Source: Deltaproteobacteria bacterium
GTDB lineage: Bacteria; Myxococcota; UBA727; VGSZ01
Assembly (NCBI GenBank): GCA_016177705.1
Contig: JACOUT010000004.1
Span: forward strand, 372,001-436,000
Direction of reading: 5' to 3'
DNA: 64,000 nt
Shown: positions 1 to 7,224 of the stretch, piece by piece
How positions within the stretch are numbered: the first letter of the stretch is position 1
How the letters are laid out: every line of letters starts with the position of its first letter
Notes under the pieces: model-generated
What the model was told of the DNA's origin: nothing
Databases searched by the model: none
Seen by the model: the letters and a program-made list of their open reading frames with translations, nothing else
Position numbers and translations under genes: made by a program

Positions 1-376
1 GGTTGGGCGCCTGCGACACCAGGTGGTTCGATTGAACCAAGCCCTCGCTCCACACCCACATGATGTGGGTAACGGACGCCGGAACCTCAAAGTTCGCCGT
101 GCAACCCGCGGGCACGCCAGGGGCGAAGCCGTCGCCGAGATTCCCCGACGCCACCGCCGTCCCTCCCCTCGTGATCAGGTAGCTGGCACCGTAGGGGGGG
201 CGGAGCCGGGTCTGCTCCTTCCAGTTGTCCTCCTTGACGCCATTGGTGAGCGTCCAAGTGGGGTCGGAGTCCGTGTAGGTGACTTGGATCTTGACGCACG
301 CCTGCGCGGTGTACGCAGAGGCCGCGCTCGAGCAGAGCGACGGCATGACCGCAAGGAGTACCAGGTACCGGGTCAT
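1..376 (-). CDS. secreted protein of unknown function, 3' part outside window
   Basis: The reading frame opens at ATG 376 and stays open for 125 codons to the left edge, so the C-terminus is missing. The first 21 or so residues look like a Sec signal peptide: short basic start MTRY, hydrophobic LVLLAVMPSL, then small residues ending in ASA. The mature part is moderately polar with Trp/Tyr-rich stretches (DPTWTL, NWKEQ, HIMWVW) and resembles a small secreted beta-rich domain, but I do not recognise the family. The start codon overlaps the stop of the upstream lipoprotein gene by ATGA, so the two are probably translated together. Export is well supported; function is unknown. Confidence 0.7.
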   Translation of the reverse strand, partial: MTRYLVLLAVMPSLCSSAASAYTAQACVKIQVTYTDSDPTWTLTNGVKEDNWKEQTRLRPPYGASYLITRGGTAVASGNLGDGFAPGVPAGCTANFEVPASVTHIMWVWSEGLVQSNHLVSQAPN

Positions 377-1020
377 GGTGCCTCCATCGCGAGCGCGTGA
401 TCGGGGTCGGGCTCGCCGTCGTCCTCACCGGGCACCGGGGCCGCACGCGGCACGACTCGTGCCGGGCTGAGGATGACGCCGTCGTTTGGGGTGCCGTCGA
501 GGCGGCCACCGGCGAACGCCAGTGTCCTGGTGGCCACATCGTAGACCCGCAGGGTCGGTCCCTCGAAGTGGTAGCCGACGACGAGTGGGCCATCCTGCCG
601 CGGGGTCAGCAACCCGTCGGTGTCGCGCAGCTTCGGCATCAAGGTGAGCGCGCCGCCGACCCGCAGCGAGGCACGCCGCAGCCCGATACTGGCGAGCGGA
701 ATCGTGAACGCGCGCGCCTCGTTGGCGCCGAGCGCGCCCAGCGAGATGGTGACCTGCGCCTGCTGCGTCTCGTCCAGGGCGCGGACCTCGAGCACCGCCT
801 CGGTCTCCCGGTCGATCTGACTGGCGATCTCGATTGTGAATGTCCCCGTCGCCGCGCTACTCGCCAAGCTGTCGGCCACCACGCGCGCCCGAAACGCGGT
901 TAGCTCCGGTCCAGAATCGTCGCCTGCCGAAGCACCTGCGGTGAGCGCCTCCGTCTGCGAAGCGCTTGCTAGTGCGGGATCTGCCTCCGCACTACAGCCT
1001 GCGCCCATAAGAAGGAACAA
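373..1020 (-). CDS. putative lipoprotein, apparently frameshifted near its start
   Basis: The open frame from TTG 1020 encodes 215 residues. It begins with a hydrophobic run and a lipobox (LLMGAGC), so it should be an acylated lipoprotein, but this start gives no basic n-region and has no convincing ribosome site. Upstream, a good promoter and an ATG at 1114 begin another frame with arginine-rich residues (CRRAERTGR). That frame would join the lipobox frame exactly if the G9 run at 1043-1051 had eight bases. The true gene may therefore be 373-1114, broken by a one-base error or a slippage-prone tract. The mature region (residues ~50-190) looks like beta-sandwich sequence with no recognised family. 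It is coupled by ATGA to the secreted-protein gene downstream. Confidence 0.65.
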   Translation of the reverse strand: MFLLMGAGCSAEADPALASASQTEALTAGASAGDDSGPELTAFRARVVADSLASSAATGTFTIEIASQIDRETEAVLEVRALDETQQAQVTISLGALGANEARAFTIPLASIGLRRASLRVGGALTLMPKLRDTDGLLTPRQDGPLVVGYHFEGPTLRVYDVATRTLAFAGGRLDGTPNDGVILSPARVVPRAAPVPGEDDGEPDPDHALAMEAP

Positions 1021-1042
1021 GATGACGGGGAGGAGGTTGTCT

Positions 1043-1051
1043 CCCCCCCCC
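1043..1051 (-). repeat. G9 homopolymer at a frame junction
   Basis: There are nine consecutive C on the plus strand (G on the coding strand). The frame starting at ATG 1114 and the lipoprotein frame ending at 373 differ by one base here; eight G would give one continuous lipoprotein with a basic n-region, hydrophobic core and lipobox. Confidence 0.7.
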
Positions 1052-1130
1052 TCGACCAGTGCGCTCGGCTCGTCGGCAGACGCCGATGGCCTGCATTGTA
1101 CGCTCGTCCATCATCACCCCCAGTGATGAA

Positions 1131-1159
1131 AGCGTAGGCGCTTCCGGCTGTCGGGTCAA
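1131..1159 (-). promoter_or_regulatory. sigma70-like promoter for the lipoprotein gene
   Basis: On the minus strand TTGACC (1154-1159), a 17-base spacer and TACGCT (1131-1136) form a good housekeeping promoter. The predicted start of transcription (about 1124) lies ten bases before ATG 1114, with GGGGG between them as a weak ribosome site. This supports 1114 as the original start of the lipoprotein gene. Confidence 0.55.
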
Positions 1160-1232
1160 ACGTGGAAGCGAGCTGATGCGGGAAACGCGGTGCGGTGCCC
1201 GTGGGGGCGCCGGGCCCGCCGATCGAGCGCGT

Positions 1233-1985
1233 TTAATGCACCCACTCGAGCGCCAGCTTGACGACGGCGTCACCCCCGCCGAGGCGGGCGAAGTCCTTGT
1301 CACCGGCGGCCATGGTGATGAACGCATCCTTGTCCGCGCGCAGCGCCTCGCGCAGGTGCTTGACCGCGGTCTCACGGTCGCCTTCGAGCGCGGCGATGCA
1401 GGCCACGTTGTAGTGCGCAGGCGGGAACGCGGGATCGAGCGCCAGCGCCACGGCGAGCGCCTGCTTGGCCTCGAGCGTGTTGCCGAGGTGTTTGTGCGCC
1501 AGGCCGAGGCGCGTGCGAATGCGGGCATCGGCAGGATCGAGCGCCATGGCTTCTTCATACAAGCGGATGGCACCGCCGTGGTTGCCCGCCTTGTCGAGCT
1601 TGAGCGCCGCGTCGGACTTCTGTCGGGCGGGCGTGTCTGCCGGCGGAGCGTTCCAGGTGTGCACCTTGCCCAGCGTGACGTTGGCGATGCGCACGCCCGT
1701 GGGCGCCATGTGGTTCGCCGAGATCAGCGGCTTGTGCCCCGCGCCGGCCTGTTGGTTGCCCTCGCCGACGATCTTGGTGACGCCGAGGCCGCGCGACTCG
1801 TTGACCTCTGCCCACACGCCGACCAGCACCGCCGTGACGTCGATCGCGGGCACCTTGGTGCTCGCCGCCACGTCGGCGATCAGCTCCTTCTTCTGCTCCG
1901 GCGCGAGCGCCTGGAGGTCGGTGTTGTTGGCGCGCGCCCACGCGGCTGCAGCGTCCTTCACCTTGCCGAGCGGTGTCGTGTTCAC
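1233..1985 (-). CDS. TPR-repeat protein
   Basis: This is a 250-residue soluble protein with no signal peptide. Residues ~1-120 form an N-terminal region I do not recognise. Residues ~125-235 contain tandem tetratricopeptide repeats (AIRLYEEAMALDPADA, AKQALAVALALDPAFPPAHYN, AVKHLREALRADK), ending in a capping segment with DKDFARL typical of the last helix in TPR groups. TPRs form a superhelix that binds peptides, so a scaffold role is likely. Start GTG 1985 is preceded by CAGGAG at good spacing. It appears to be a single-gene unit, with 93 bases to the Rieske gene. Confidence 0.8.
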   Translation of the reverse strand: MNTTPLGKVKDAAAAWARANNTDLQALAPEQKKELIADVAASTKVPAIDVTAVLVGVWAEVNESRGLGVTKIVGEGNQQAGAGHKPLISANHMAPTGVRIANVTLGKVHTWNAPPADTPARQKSDAALKLDKAGNHGGAIRLYEEAMALDPADARIRTRLGLAHKHLGNTLEAKQALAVALALDPAFPPAHYNVACIAALEGDRETAVKHLREALRADKDAFITMAAGDKDFARLGGGDAVVKLALEWVH

Positions 1986-2078
1986 GGTGGCTCCTGTGGC
2001 GGCCCGCCTCGCGCGGCCTGCCGGATCCTTCTAGCGTGGCGAGCGACCGTTTGGCGGGGCATGCGCCCGGCGCCAGCG

Positions 2079-2516
2079 TTACGCGACAATGACCCGCTCT
2101 GCGGCATCGACCTCGGACCCCACTTCGACGGTGATGGCGCCGTCGTCGGCCACCGTCAGCAGCCAGTGCTTGAGCGGGTTGGCCGCAGGCCCGCCGAGCA
2201 CGTTGCCGTCGAAGTCGTAGCGCGAGCCGTGGCCGCACGGCGCGCCGCAGGTGATGACGCCGTCCTCGCCGACCACGCCCCCCGACTCGGTGAGATCGCA
2301 GCCGAGGTGCGTGCAGAACGACGTCATGGCGTACAGGCCGCCCGCATCGCGCCCGAGGAGTACGCCGCCGCCAACGACCTTCATCACCTGCCCCTCGGCG
2401 ATGTCGGCGACGTTGCCGGCGTCGACGGGTCCGTCGGGCGCCCCGCACGCGGGCACGACGGCGCCGGCCGACACGGCGGCACCGACGACCACGAGGAACT
2501 CACGGCGAGTGGTCAT
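2079..2516 (-). CDS. Rieske [2Fe-2S] protein, Tat-type lipoprotein
   Basis: The 145-residue protein opens with a twin-arginine signal (TTRREFLVVV) and a possible lipobox (VVPAC, Cys24), so it is probably folded in the cytoplasm and exported by Tat. The Rieske domain has box I CTHLGC (Cys68, His70, Cys73) and a box II region TCGAPCGHGSRYD. Rieske proteins carry a 2Fe-2S cluster held by two Cys and two His and act in electron transfer. Box II here is not the standard C-P-C-H: Cys90 and Cys94 precede His96 with extra residues between them, so cluster ligation is uncertain. Start ATG 2516 follows GGAGG. No cytochrome partner is encoded nearby. Confidence 0.85.
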   Translation of the reverse strand: MTTRREFLVVVGAAVSAGAVVPACGAPDGPVDAGNVADIAEGQVMKVVGGGVLLGRDAGGLYAMTSFCTHLGCDLTESGGVVGEDGVITCGAPCGHGSRYDFDGNVLGGPAANPLKHWLLTVADDGAITVEVGSEVDAAERVIVA

Positions 2517-2587
2517 GCTGCTTCCCTCCGAGCGGCAGCCTAACCACTTCGTGCTACCAGGCCGTGCCGAAGAGCACGTTCGCTCCG

Positions 2588-2625
2588 AAAAACGCGACGC
2601 GGCGCCCCGGGGGGCGCCGCGTCGC
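2588..2625 (-). terminator. intrinsic terminator after the 2673-3665 gene
   Basis: A perfect 15-base-pair stem (2594-2608 with 2611-2625) has a two-base nominal loop and is followed on the minus strand by five T (complement of 2588-2592). It lies 48 bases past the stop of the lipoprotein gene that it should terminate. Confidence 0.9.
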
Positions 2626-2672
2626 TGTCGATCCGGTACGCCAGTCGGCGCACCGCTCAACCACTCACTCGT

Positions 2673-3665
2673 TCACAGGCTGGCGAACTCGGCGTCGGCG
2701 AAGGCGCACAGCGAGGCGTCGCCGCTCTCCTCGTGGTTGAGGTGGGGCTCGAGCTCGTCGGGGTTGGTGTCGGTGTAGTCGACCACGAACACGTCGCTCC
2801 AGCACTCGACGATCTCGACCGAGGTGGCGGTGGTGCCGGGGATGTACGTCGCCAGGTCGGCCGGGATCTCACCCTCGCTCACCTGCACGTCCGAGCGACC
2901 CTGACCGGTGCTGAGCCAGCGCGAGCGCACCGCGAAGATCTCCTCCTGGGGCTTGTTCTCCTCGGGCTTGTGGATGTTGTTGCGCACCGCGAAGTCCATG
3001 CTGCCCGACGCGTCCTCGGCCTCGGTGTAGATGTAGTGCGCGTCGGTCGGCTCCTCGCCCTGGCACTCGTCGGCCACACCCTCGAGCACGACGTCGAGCA
3101 TGCGCGGCTCGGTGGTGGTGTCGTACTCGACGTGGATCTCGCCGATCAGGTCGCACTGCGCGATCACGAGGTTGCGGCGCGAGCCGAGGTGGTAGTTGAG
3201 CGTGCCGGTGCCGCGGTCGTCCTCACCCGGGAAGGCCTCGCCGTCGAACACGATGACGAAGTCGCTCTCCTCGGTGTTCTCCTTCAAGCGCGCCTCGAGC
3301 TTGTAGGCGAAGTGGCCCTCCTCGACGCGGTTGACGGTGAAGCGATAGGAGAGGCGCTCGAGGCCGCGCGGCTCGGAGGGGCCCCACACGGCCTGGTCCT
3401 CGTCGAGCGTGGTCGGCGGCATGCCGATGATCATGTCGATGACGTCGAAGGCCCACAGCACGCCGCCGTTGACCGACGTCGAGATGCCGAGGGTGGCGAG
3501 GTACAGCTCGGACTGATCACCGGCCGCGAGCGCCTGGTTGTTCGACGGCACGTTCATCTTCACGTGGTCCTTCTTGGGGAGCACGCTGGTGAACATGTCG
3601 GCGCGGTTGCCGCAGGCAGTGGCCGCGAGGATGAGGGGGAGCGCAAGAGCAAGGTTCTTCAACAT
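2673..3665 (-). CDS. putative lipoprotein of unknown function
   Basis: This 330-residue protein starts at ATG 3665 after a clear GGAGG. MLKNLALALPLILAATACG is a typical lipoprotein signal (lipobox ATAC, Cys18). The mature chain is acidic and rich in beta-type sequence, with four or more cysteines that could form disulfides. I see no catalytic motif and do not recognise the family. It ends at a strong intrinsic terminator and has a long 5' non-coding region, so it is probably a single-gene unit. Its place in the envelope is well supported; its role is unknown. Confidence 0.75.
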   Translation of the reverse strand: MLKNLALALPLILAATACGNRADMFTSVLPKKDHVKMNVPSNNQALAAGDQSELYLATLGISTSVNGGVLWAFDVIDMIIGMPPTTLDEDQAVWGPSEPRGLERLSYRFTVNRVEEGHFAYKLEARLKENTEESDFVIVFDGEAFPGEDDRGTGTLNYHLGSRRNLVIAQCDLIGEIHVEYDTTTEPRMLDVVLEGVADECQGEEPTDAHYIYTEAEDASGSMDFAVRNNIHKPEENKPQEEIFAVRSRWLSTGQGRSDVQVSEGEIPADLATYIPGTTATSVEIVECWSDVFVVDYTDTNPDELEPHLNHEESGDASLCAFADAEFASL

Positions 3666-4049
3666 GGTGTGTTTCCTCCGTTCGCCCCTATCGACCCGGC
3701 AGCGGCGGTTGGCGGAAAACGGCTGGTGCTGATGTGTGACCACGGTCGCCGCAGGGGCGCGTGGCCGCGTTCGGACGCGGTGCTGACGGGGAGCGCATGT
3801 GGGGCGGGGGAGGAGATCCGCCCGCGCACGGCCGCCGGCCGGTACCACCCCACCCCTCGCGGACGCCACGCGAGAAGCGCCCGGCGGGGCGGGGTTCGCC
3901 AAAAGCGCACGGTGTGACAGCGGCAGCAAGCCGCCGAGACAACAACAACCGCCTCGCGAAGCCGCACGTGCCTGAAGGCCGCGCCACGCCGAAGCGTTGG
4001 CGAGCCCCGCCTCGACGGGCGCGTCTCCTGCGCGATCGAATCCCGCGCC
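3666..4049. other. 384-base intergenic region, nothing recognised
   Basis: It lies between the lipoprotein start and the acyl-CoA dehydrogenase stop. Open frames crossing it lack ribosome sites and family resemblance. It presumably holds the lipoprotein promoter, but I could not pick out a convincing -35/-10 pair. A T-arm-like string near 4030-4050 does not fold into a tRNA. Confidence 0.5.
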
Positions 4050-5873
4050 CTAGAACGCCTCTTCCGGCAGCTCCATCAACGACAGGTCCGTGCTCTCGAC
4101 CACCTTCTTGTGCAAGGCCACGTTCGGCAGGCACTCCTTCGCGAAGAACTTCGCCGACGCGATCTTGCCCTGGAAGTACGCCTTGTCCGGCCCCGCCTCG
4201 GCGAGTTTCTTGTGCGCGACCGCGGCGTGCTTGACGAGCTGCCAGCCGATCAACACCTCGGAGAGCGCGAACAGGATGCGGTTGGCGACCAGACCGACGT
4301 GGTAGAGCGACTCGCCCATGCGCGGCATCATGACGCCGAAGATCCCTTGGAGCTGGCCGAGCGCCTTGCCGAGCGCCTCGCGCTCGGCGGCGAGCGCGTC
4401 GCCACCCTCCTTGCTCTCGGCGAGCGCCTGCACCTGTTGCAGCAGGCCCATCATGGTCTGGCCGCCGTCGCGCGCGATCTTCCTGAAGATCAGGTCGAGC
4501 GCCTGGATGTGTGTGGTGCCCTCGTAGAGCGAGTCGATCTTCTGGTCACGCACGTACTGTTCGATGGGCCAATCCTGCGTGAAGCCGGAGCCGCCGAACA
4601 CCTGCAGCGAGCAGGAGCCGAGCAGCTCGTAGACCTTCTCGCTGCTGAAGCCCTTGATGCAGGGCAACAGCAGGTCGTTCACCTTCTCGAGCTCCCGGGC
4701 GTCGGGGCTGCCGTGGCCGCCCTTCAGCTCGATCTGGTCCTGCAAGTGCGCCGCGTGGAACACGAGCGCGCGCATGCCCTCGGCGTAGCACTTCTGCATC
4801 ATCAACATGCGCCGCACGTCGGGGTGCTTGATGATCTGCACGCGCGGCGAGGTCTTGTCGGTCGCCTTGGTCAGGTCGGGGCCCTGCACGCGGTCGCGCG
4901 CGTACTCGAGCGAGTTCAGGTAGGCGGAGGACAGCGTCGACATCGACTTGACGCCGATGGTCATGCGCGCGTTCTCGATGACCTTGAACATCTGGCGAAT
5001 GCCGTCATGCACCTCGCCCATCAAGAGGCCGCGGCACGGCACGTCGCCGCCCATCTCCATGGTGCAGGTGGCCGAGGCCTTGATGCCCATCTTCTTCTCG
5101 ATGGCGGTGACCTTGATGCCGTTGCGCTCGCCGATGCTGCCGTCTTCCTTGACCCAGAACTTGGGCACGATGAACAAGGACAGGCCCTTGGTACCGCCGG
5201 CAGCACCTTCGGGGCGCGCCAACACCAGGTGCACGATGTTCTTGGCGTAGTCGAAGTCGCCGTTGGTGATGAAGATCTTGTTGCCGGTCAGCTCCCAGAC
5301 GTCGCCGCCGACGTGCTTGGCGCGGGACGTGCCCTCGCCGACGTCGGAGCCGGCGTTGGCCTCGGTCAGCATCATGGTGCCGCCCCACTGGCCGTCGAGC
5401 ATCGGCTTGACGTAGCGCGCCTTCTGCGCGGGTGTGCCGAGCCCGTCGATGACGCGCGCCATGAACGAGCCGAACAGATAGAAGGTCACCACCGGGTTGG
5501 CGCCCGCGATCAGCTCCATGCCGGCCCAGTACATCGACGGCGGCGCGCCGATGCCGCCCAGGCGCTCGGGCACCTCGTAGAGGTTCCAGCCGCCGTCGAA
5601 CCAGGCCTTGAGCGAGCGGTTGATGGCCTCGGGCACGGTGACGGTGCCGGTGGCCGGGTCGAGCTTGAGCGGAGTGCGGTCGCCTTCGACGAAGCTGGTG
5701 GCCAGCTCGTTGGTGGCGATGGTCTCGAGCTGCTGCAGCGTGTCCCTGGCGGTGGCCTCGTCGAGGTTGGCGTATTGGCCCTTGCCGAGCACGTCGCGCT
5801 CGATGTGCAGCACCTCGAACAGGTTGAACATCACGTCACGCAGGTTCGACTTGTAGTGCAGCGTCTTCGACAT
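4050..5873 (-). CDS. acyl-CoA dehydrogenase, FadE/DmdC-like large type
   Basis: This 607-residue flavoprotein belongs to the large acyl-CoA dehydrogenase group, which has an extra N-terminal helix region and an additional C-terminal domain beyond the usual ~380 residues. It should oxidise acyl-CoA to trans-2-enoyl-CoA, passing electrons to ETF. Visible motifs are the FAD/substrate segment MMLTEANAGSDVG and the catalytic Glu451 in YEGTTHIQ. The C-terminal ~130 residues fit the large-type extension. Start ATG 5873 follows GAGGAAACG. The promoter carries an operator nearly identical to one in front of the plus-strand beta-oxidation operon, so both are probably co-regulated. Chain-length preference cannot be read from sequence. 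Confidence 0.92.
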   Translation of the reverse strand: MSKTLHYKSNLRDVMFNLFEVLHIERDVLGKGQYANLDEATARDTLQQLETIATNELATSFVEGDRTPLKLDPATGTVTVPEAINRSLKAWFDGGWNLYEVPERLGGIGAPPSMYWAGMELIAGANPVVTFYLFGSFMARVIDGLGTPAQKARYVKPMLDGQWGGTMMLTEANAGSDVGEGTSRAKHVGGDVWELTGNKIFITNGDFDYAKNIVHLVLARPEGAAGGTKGLSLFIVPKFWVKEDGSIGERNGIKVTAIEKKMGIKASATCTMEMGGDVPCRGLLMGEVHDGIRQMFKVIENARMTIGVKSMSTLSSAYLNSLEYARDRVQGPDLTKATDKTSPRVQIIKHPDVRRMLMMQKCYAEGMRALVFHAAHLQDQIELKGGHGSPDARELEKVNDLLLPCIKGFSSEKVYELLGSCSLQVFGGSGFTQDWPIEQYVRDQKIDSLYEGTTHIQALDLIFRKIARDGGQTMMGLLQQVQALAESKEGGDALAAEREALGKALGQLQGIFGVMMPRMGESLYHVGLVANRILFALSEVLIGWQLVKHAAVAHKKLAEAGPDKAYFQGKIASAKFFAKECLPNVALHKKVVESTDLSLMELPEEAF

Positions 5874-5918
5874 CGTTTCCTCGAGGTACGCCCGCAGGTG
5901 CGCACCGTTGCCAGGTGA

Positions 5919-5934
5919 TTGACTCGAATGTCAA
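5919..5934. promoter_or_regulatory. palindromic operator TTGAC-N6-GTCAA
   Basis: TTGACTCGAATGTCAA is a 16-base inverted repeat. Its reverse complement differs at one base from the site at 7158-7173. It overlaps the end of the predicted -10 box and the transcription start of the acyl-CoA dehydrogenase gene, a typical repressor position. Confidence 0.75.
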
Positions 5935-5961
5935 TCTAGCATGACGCGGCGCGGCAGGCAA
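5933..5961 (-). promoter_or_regulatory. promoter of the acyl-CoA dehydrogenase gene
   Basis: On the minus strand TTGCCT (5956-5961), a 17-base spacer and TAGATT (5933-5938) form a plausible sigma70 promoter immediately before the operator. Confidence 0.55.
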
Positions 5962-6057
5962 CGAGGATCTACCGCATGCGCGGCTCCTGACCTTCGCTTT
6001 CGGGCGCGCCGTGAGGAGCGCGCGCCAACGTGGCAACATCGGCGCGTGCGCGCTGCG

Positions 6058-7101
6058 ATGACGGCAAGCCTGCTCGTGCTCCTCGTCGTTGCGCAGGGGT
6101 GTTCCACTGCAGCGCGACGCTGCAACGCCGACGACCAGTGCCTTGGCTCGGAGCGATGCTACGACGGCGTCTGCGGCGCGCTCGTCGAGGGTGAAGGTGA
6201 GGGCGAAGGTGAGGGTGAAGGTGAGGGTGAAGGTGAGGGTGAAGGTGAGGGCGAGGGTGAGGGCGAAGGTGAGGGCGAAGGTGAGGGCGAGGGTGAGGGC
6301 GAAGGTGAGGGCGAGGGTGAGGGCGAGGGTGAGGGCGAGGGCGACCCACGACCGCGCCAAAGCTGCCTCGAGATCCTGACCGCAGATCCCGCTGCGGCGA
6401 GCGGCCGCTACGACATCCTGATCAACGGCATCGTCACCGCCGTCGACTGCGACATGACCAGCGACGGTGGCGGCTGGACGCTCGCGCTTCGCTTCGATGA
6501 GGACGACGCGTGCCCCTCGGGGTGGGAGCGAGGCACGCGAGGCTGCCGCCGTGTCACCGCCACCGAGGGCAGCTCGTCAGCCACCACCGTGCCGGCACCG
6601 GTGGCGTTCGCCGAGGCGCGTGGTGCCGTGCGCGCCCTCGCCTACGGCGCCTCCGACGGCTTCCGCGACGGTGTCGGCGGCCTCGACGGCATCTACCTCG
6701 ACGGCCTCGCCATCAGCGTCGGAACGCCGCGGCGCCACCTCTTCTCGTTCGCCAACGGGCTGACCGACGCGTTTCAGCTCGCGGACGCCACCGCCGAGTG
6801 CCCGTGTGCCGGCGGCGCGCCGGCGCCGGCCTTCGTGGGCACGAGCTACCGCTGCGAGGCGGCGGCCGCCTCCGTCAACCCGGCCGATCCGACACAGCGT
6901 TTTCTCGACATCACCGATCCGCTGTTCGACGGGCTCGACATCGGCGACCAGAGCTGCGTCGGCGCGGCGGAGTCGGAGCCGGCCTTCGCCGCGCTCGCGA
7001 GCGGCGCCGCGCTCGAGGTGATCGAGCTACGCCTGATGGCCAACAGCCCGAGCGCCAACGAGGATCTCGAGGTGATCCACCTCGACCTCTGGCTGCGCTG
7101 A
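6058..7101 (+). CDS. lipoprotein with Glu-Gly linker and fibrinogen-like domain
   Basis: The signal MTASLLVLLVVAQGC predicts lipidation at Cys15. GTG 6046 is an alternative start that would add an arginine to the n-region. Next comes a short Cys-rich segment (CNADDQCLGSERCYDGVC), then 26 Glu-Gly pairs (residues ~44-95). The rest starts with SCLEILTADPAAASGRYDI and VDCDMTSDGGGWTLALRFD, the signature of the N-terminal part of fibrinogen-related domains, which in animals bind carbohydrates or acetylated groups. A surface-displayed lectin-like role is an inference. The C-terminal half has four or more further cysteines. The gene lies between two beta-oxidation transcription units but shows no functional link to them. 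Confidence 0.8.
   Translation: MTASLLVLLVVAQGCSTAARRCNADDQCLGSERCYDGVCGALVEGEGEGEGEGEGEGEGEGEGEGEGEGEGEGEGEGEGEGEGEGEGEGEGEGEGDPRPRQSCLEILTADPAAASGRYDILINGIVTAVDCDMTSDGGGWTLALRFDEDDACPSGWERGTRGCRRVTATEGSSSATTVPAPVAFAEARGAVRALAYGASDGFRDGVGGLDGIYLDGLAISVGTPRRHLFSFANGLTDAFQLADATAECPCAGGAPAPAFVGTSYRCEAAAASVNPADPTQRFLDITDPLFDGLDIGDQSCVGAAESEPAFAALASGAALEVIELRLMANSPSANEDLEVIHLDLWLR
6187..6342 (+). repeat. Glu-Gly hexanucleotide repeat, 26 units
   Basis: Degenerate GAR-GGY units encode an uninterrupted (EG)26 linker of the lipoprotein. The antisense strand gives spurious Arg-Pro-His and Leu-Thr repeat frames that are not genes. Confidence 0.95.
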
Positions 7102-7134
7102 TCCGGCGTTGCCGCTCGTGCCGACGGCGCTCGG

Positions 7135-7150
7135 TTGACTCCGGTATCAA
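7135..7150. promoter_or_regulatory. second, weaker operator-like palindrome
   Basis: TTGACTCCGGTATCAA keeps both half sites except one base and shares most positions with the two stronger sites. It is centred 23 bases upstream of the 7158-7173 site, so two repressor dimers could bind in tandem. Confidence 0.5.
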
Positions 7151-7157
7151 GGTCGGA

Positions 7158-7173
7158 TTGACATCCGAGTCAA
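7158..7173. promoter_or_regulatory. palindromic operator TTGAC-N6-GTCAA
   Basis: TTGACATCCGAGTCAA is a 16-base inverted repeat matching the site before the divergent acyl-CoA dehydrogenase gene at 15 of 16 bases. It sits 52 bases upstream of the thiolase start. Confidence 0.75.
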
Positions 7174-7185
7174 AGCTGCTAGCAC
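7158..7185 (+). promoter_or_regulatory. promoter of the beta-oxidation operon
   Basis: TTGACA (7158-7163), a 16-base spacer and TAGCAC (7180-7185) are the best promoter match. The -35 box is embedded in the operator, so binding there would block polymerase. Confidence 0.45.
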
Positions 7186-7224
7186 AGTGCGTCACACGTG
7201 GACCGTGTCACCCGAGGAGCGACC

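Noticed and set aside
4025..4055. T-arm-like string resembling a tRNA end
   Set aside because: No acceptor, D or anticodon arm can be paired around it.
6187..6342. possible CRISPR-like array
   Set aside because: The repeats are 6-base in-frame codon pairs without unique spacers, inside a lipoprotein gene.
5836..6360. minus-strand frames with Leu-Thr-Ala-Leu or Arg-Pro-His repeats
   Set aside because: They arise from reading the Glu-Gly tract backwards and have no credible start or fold.
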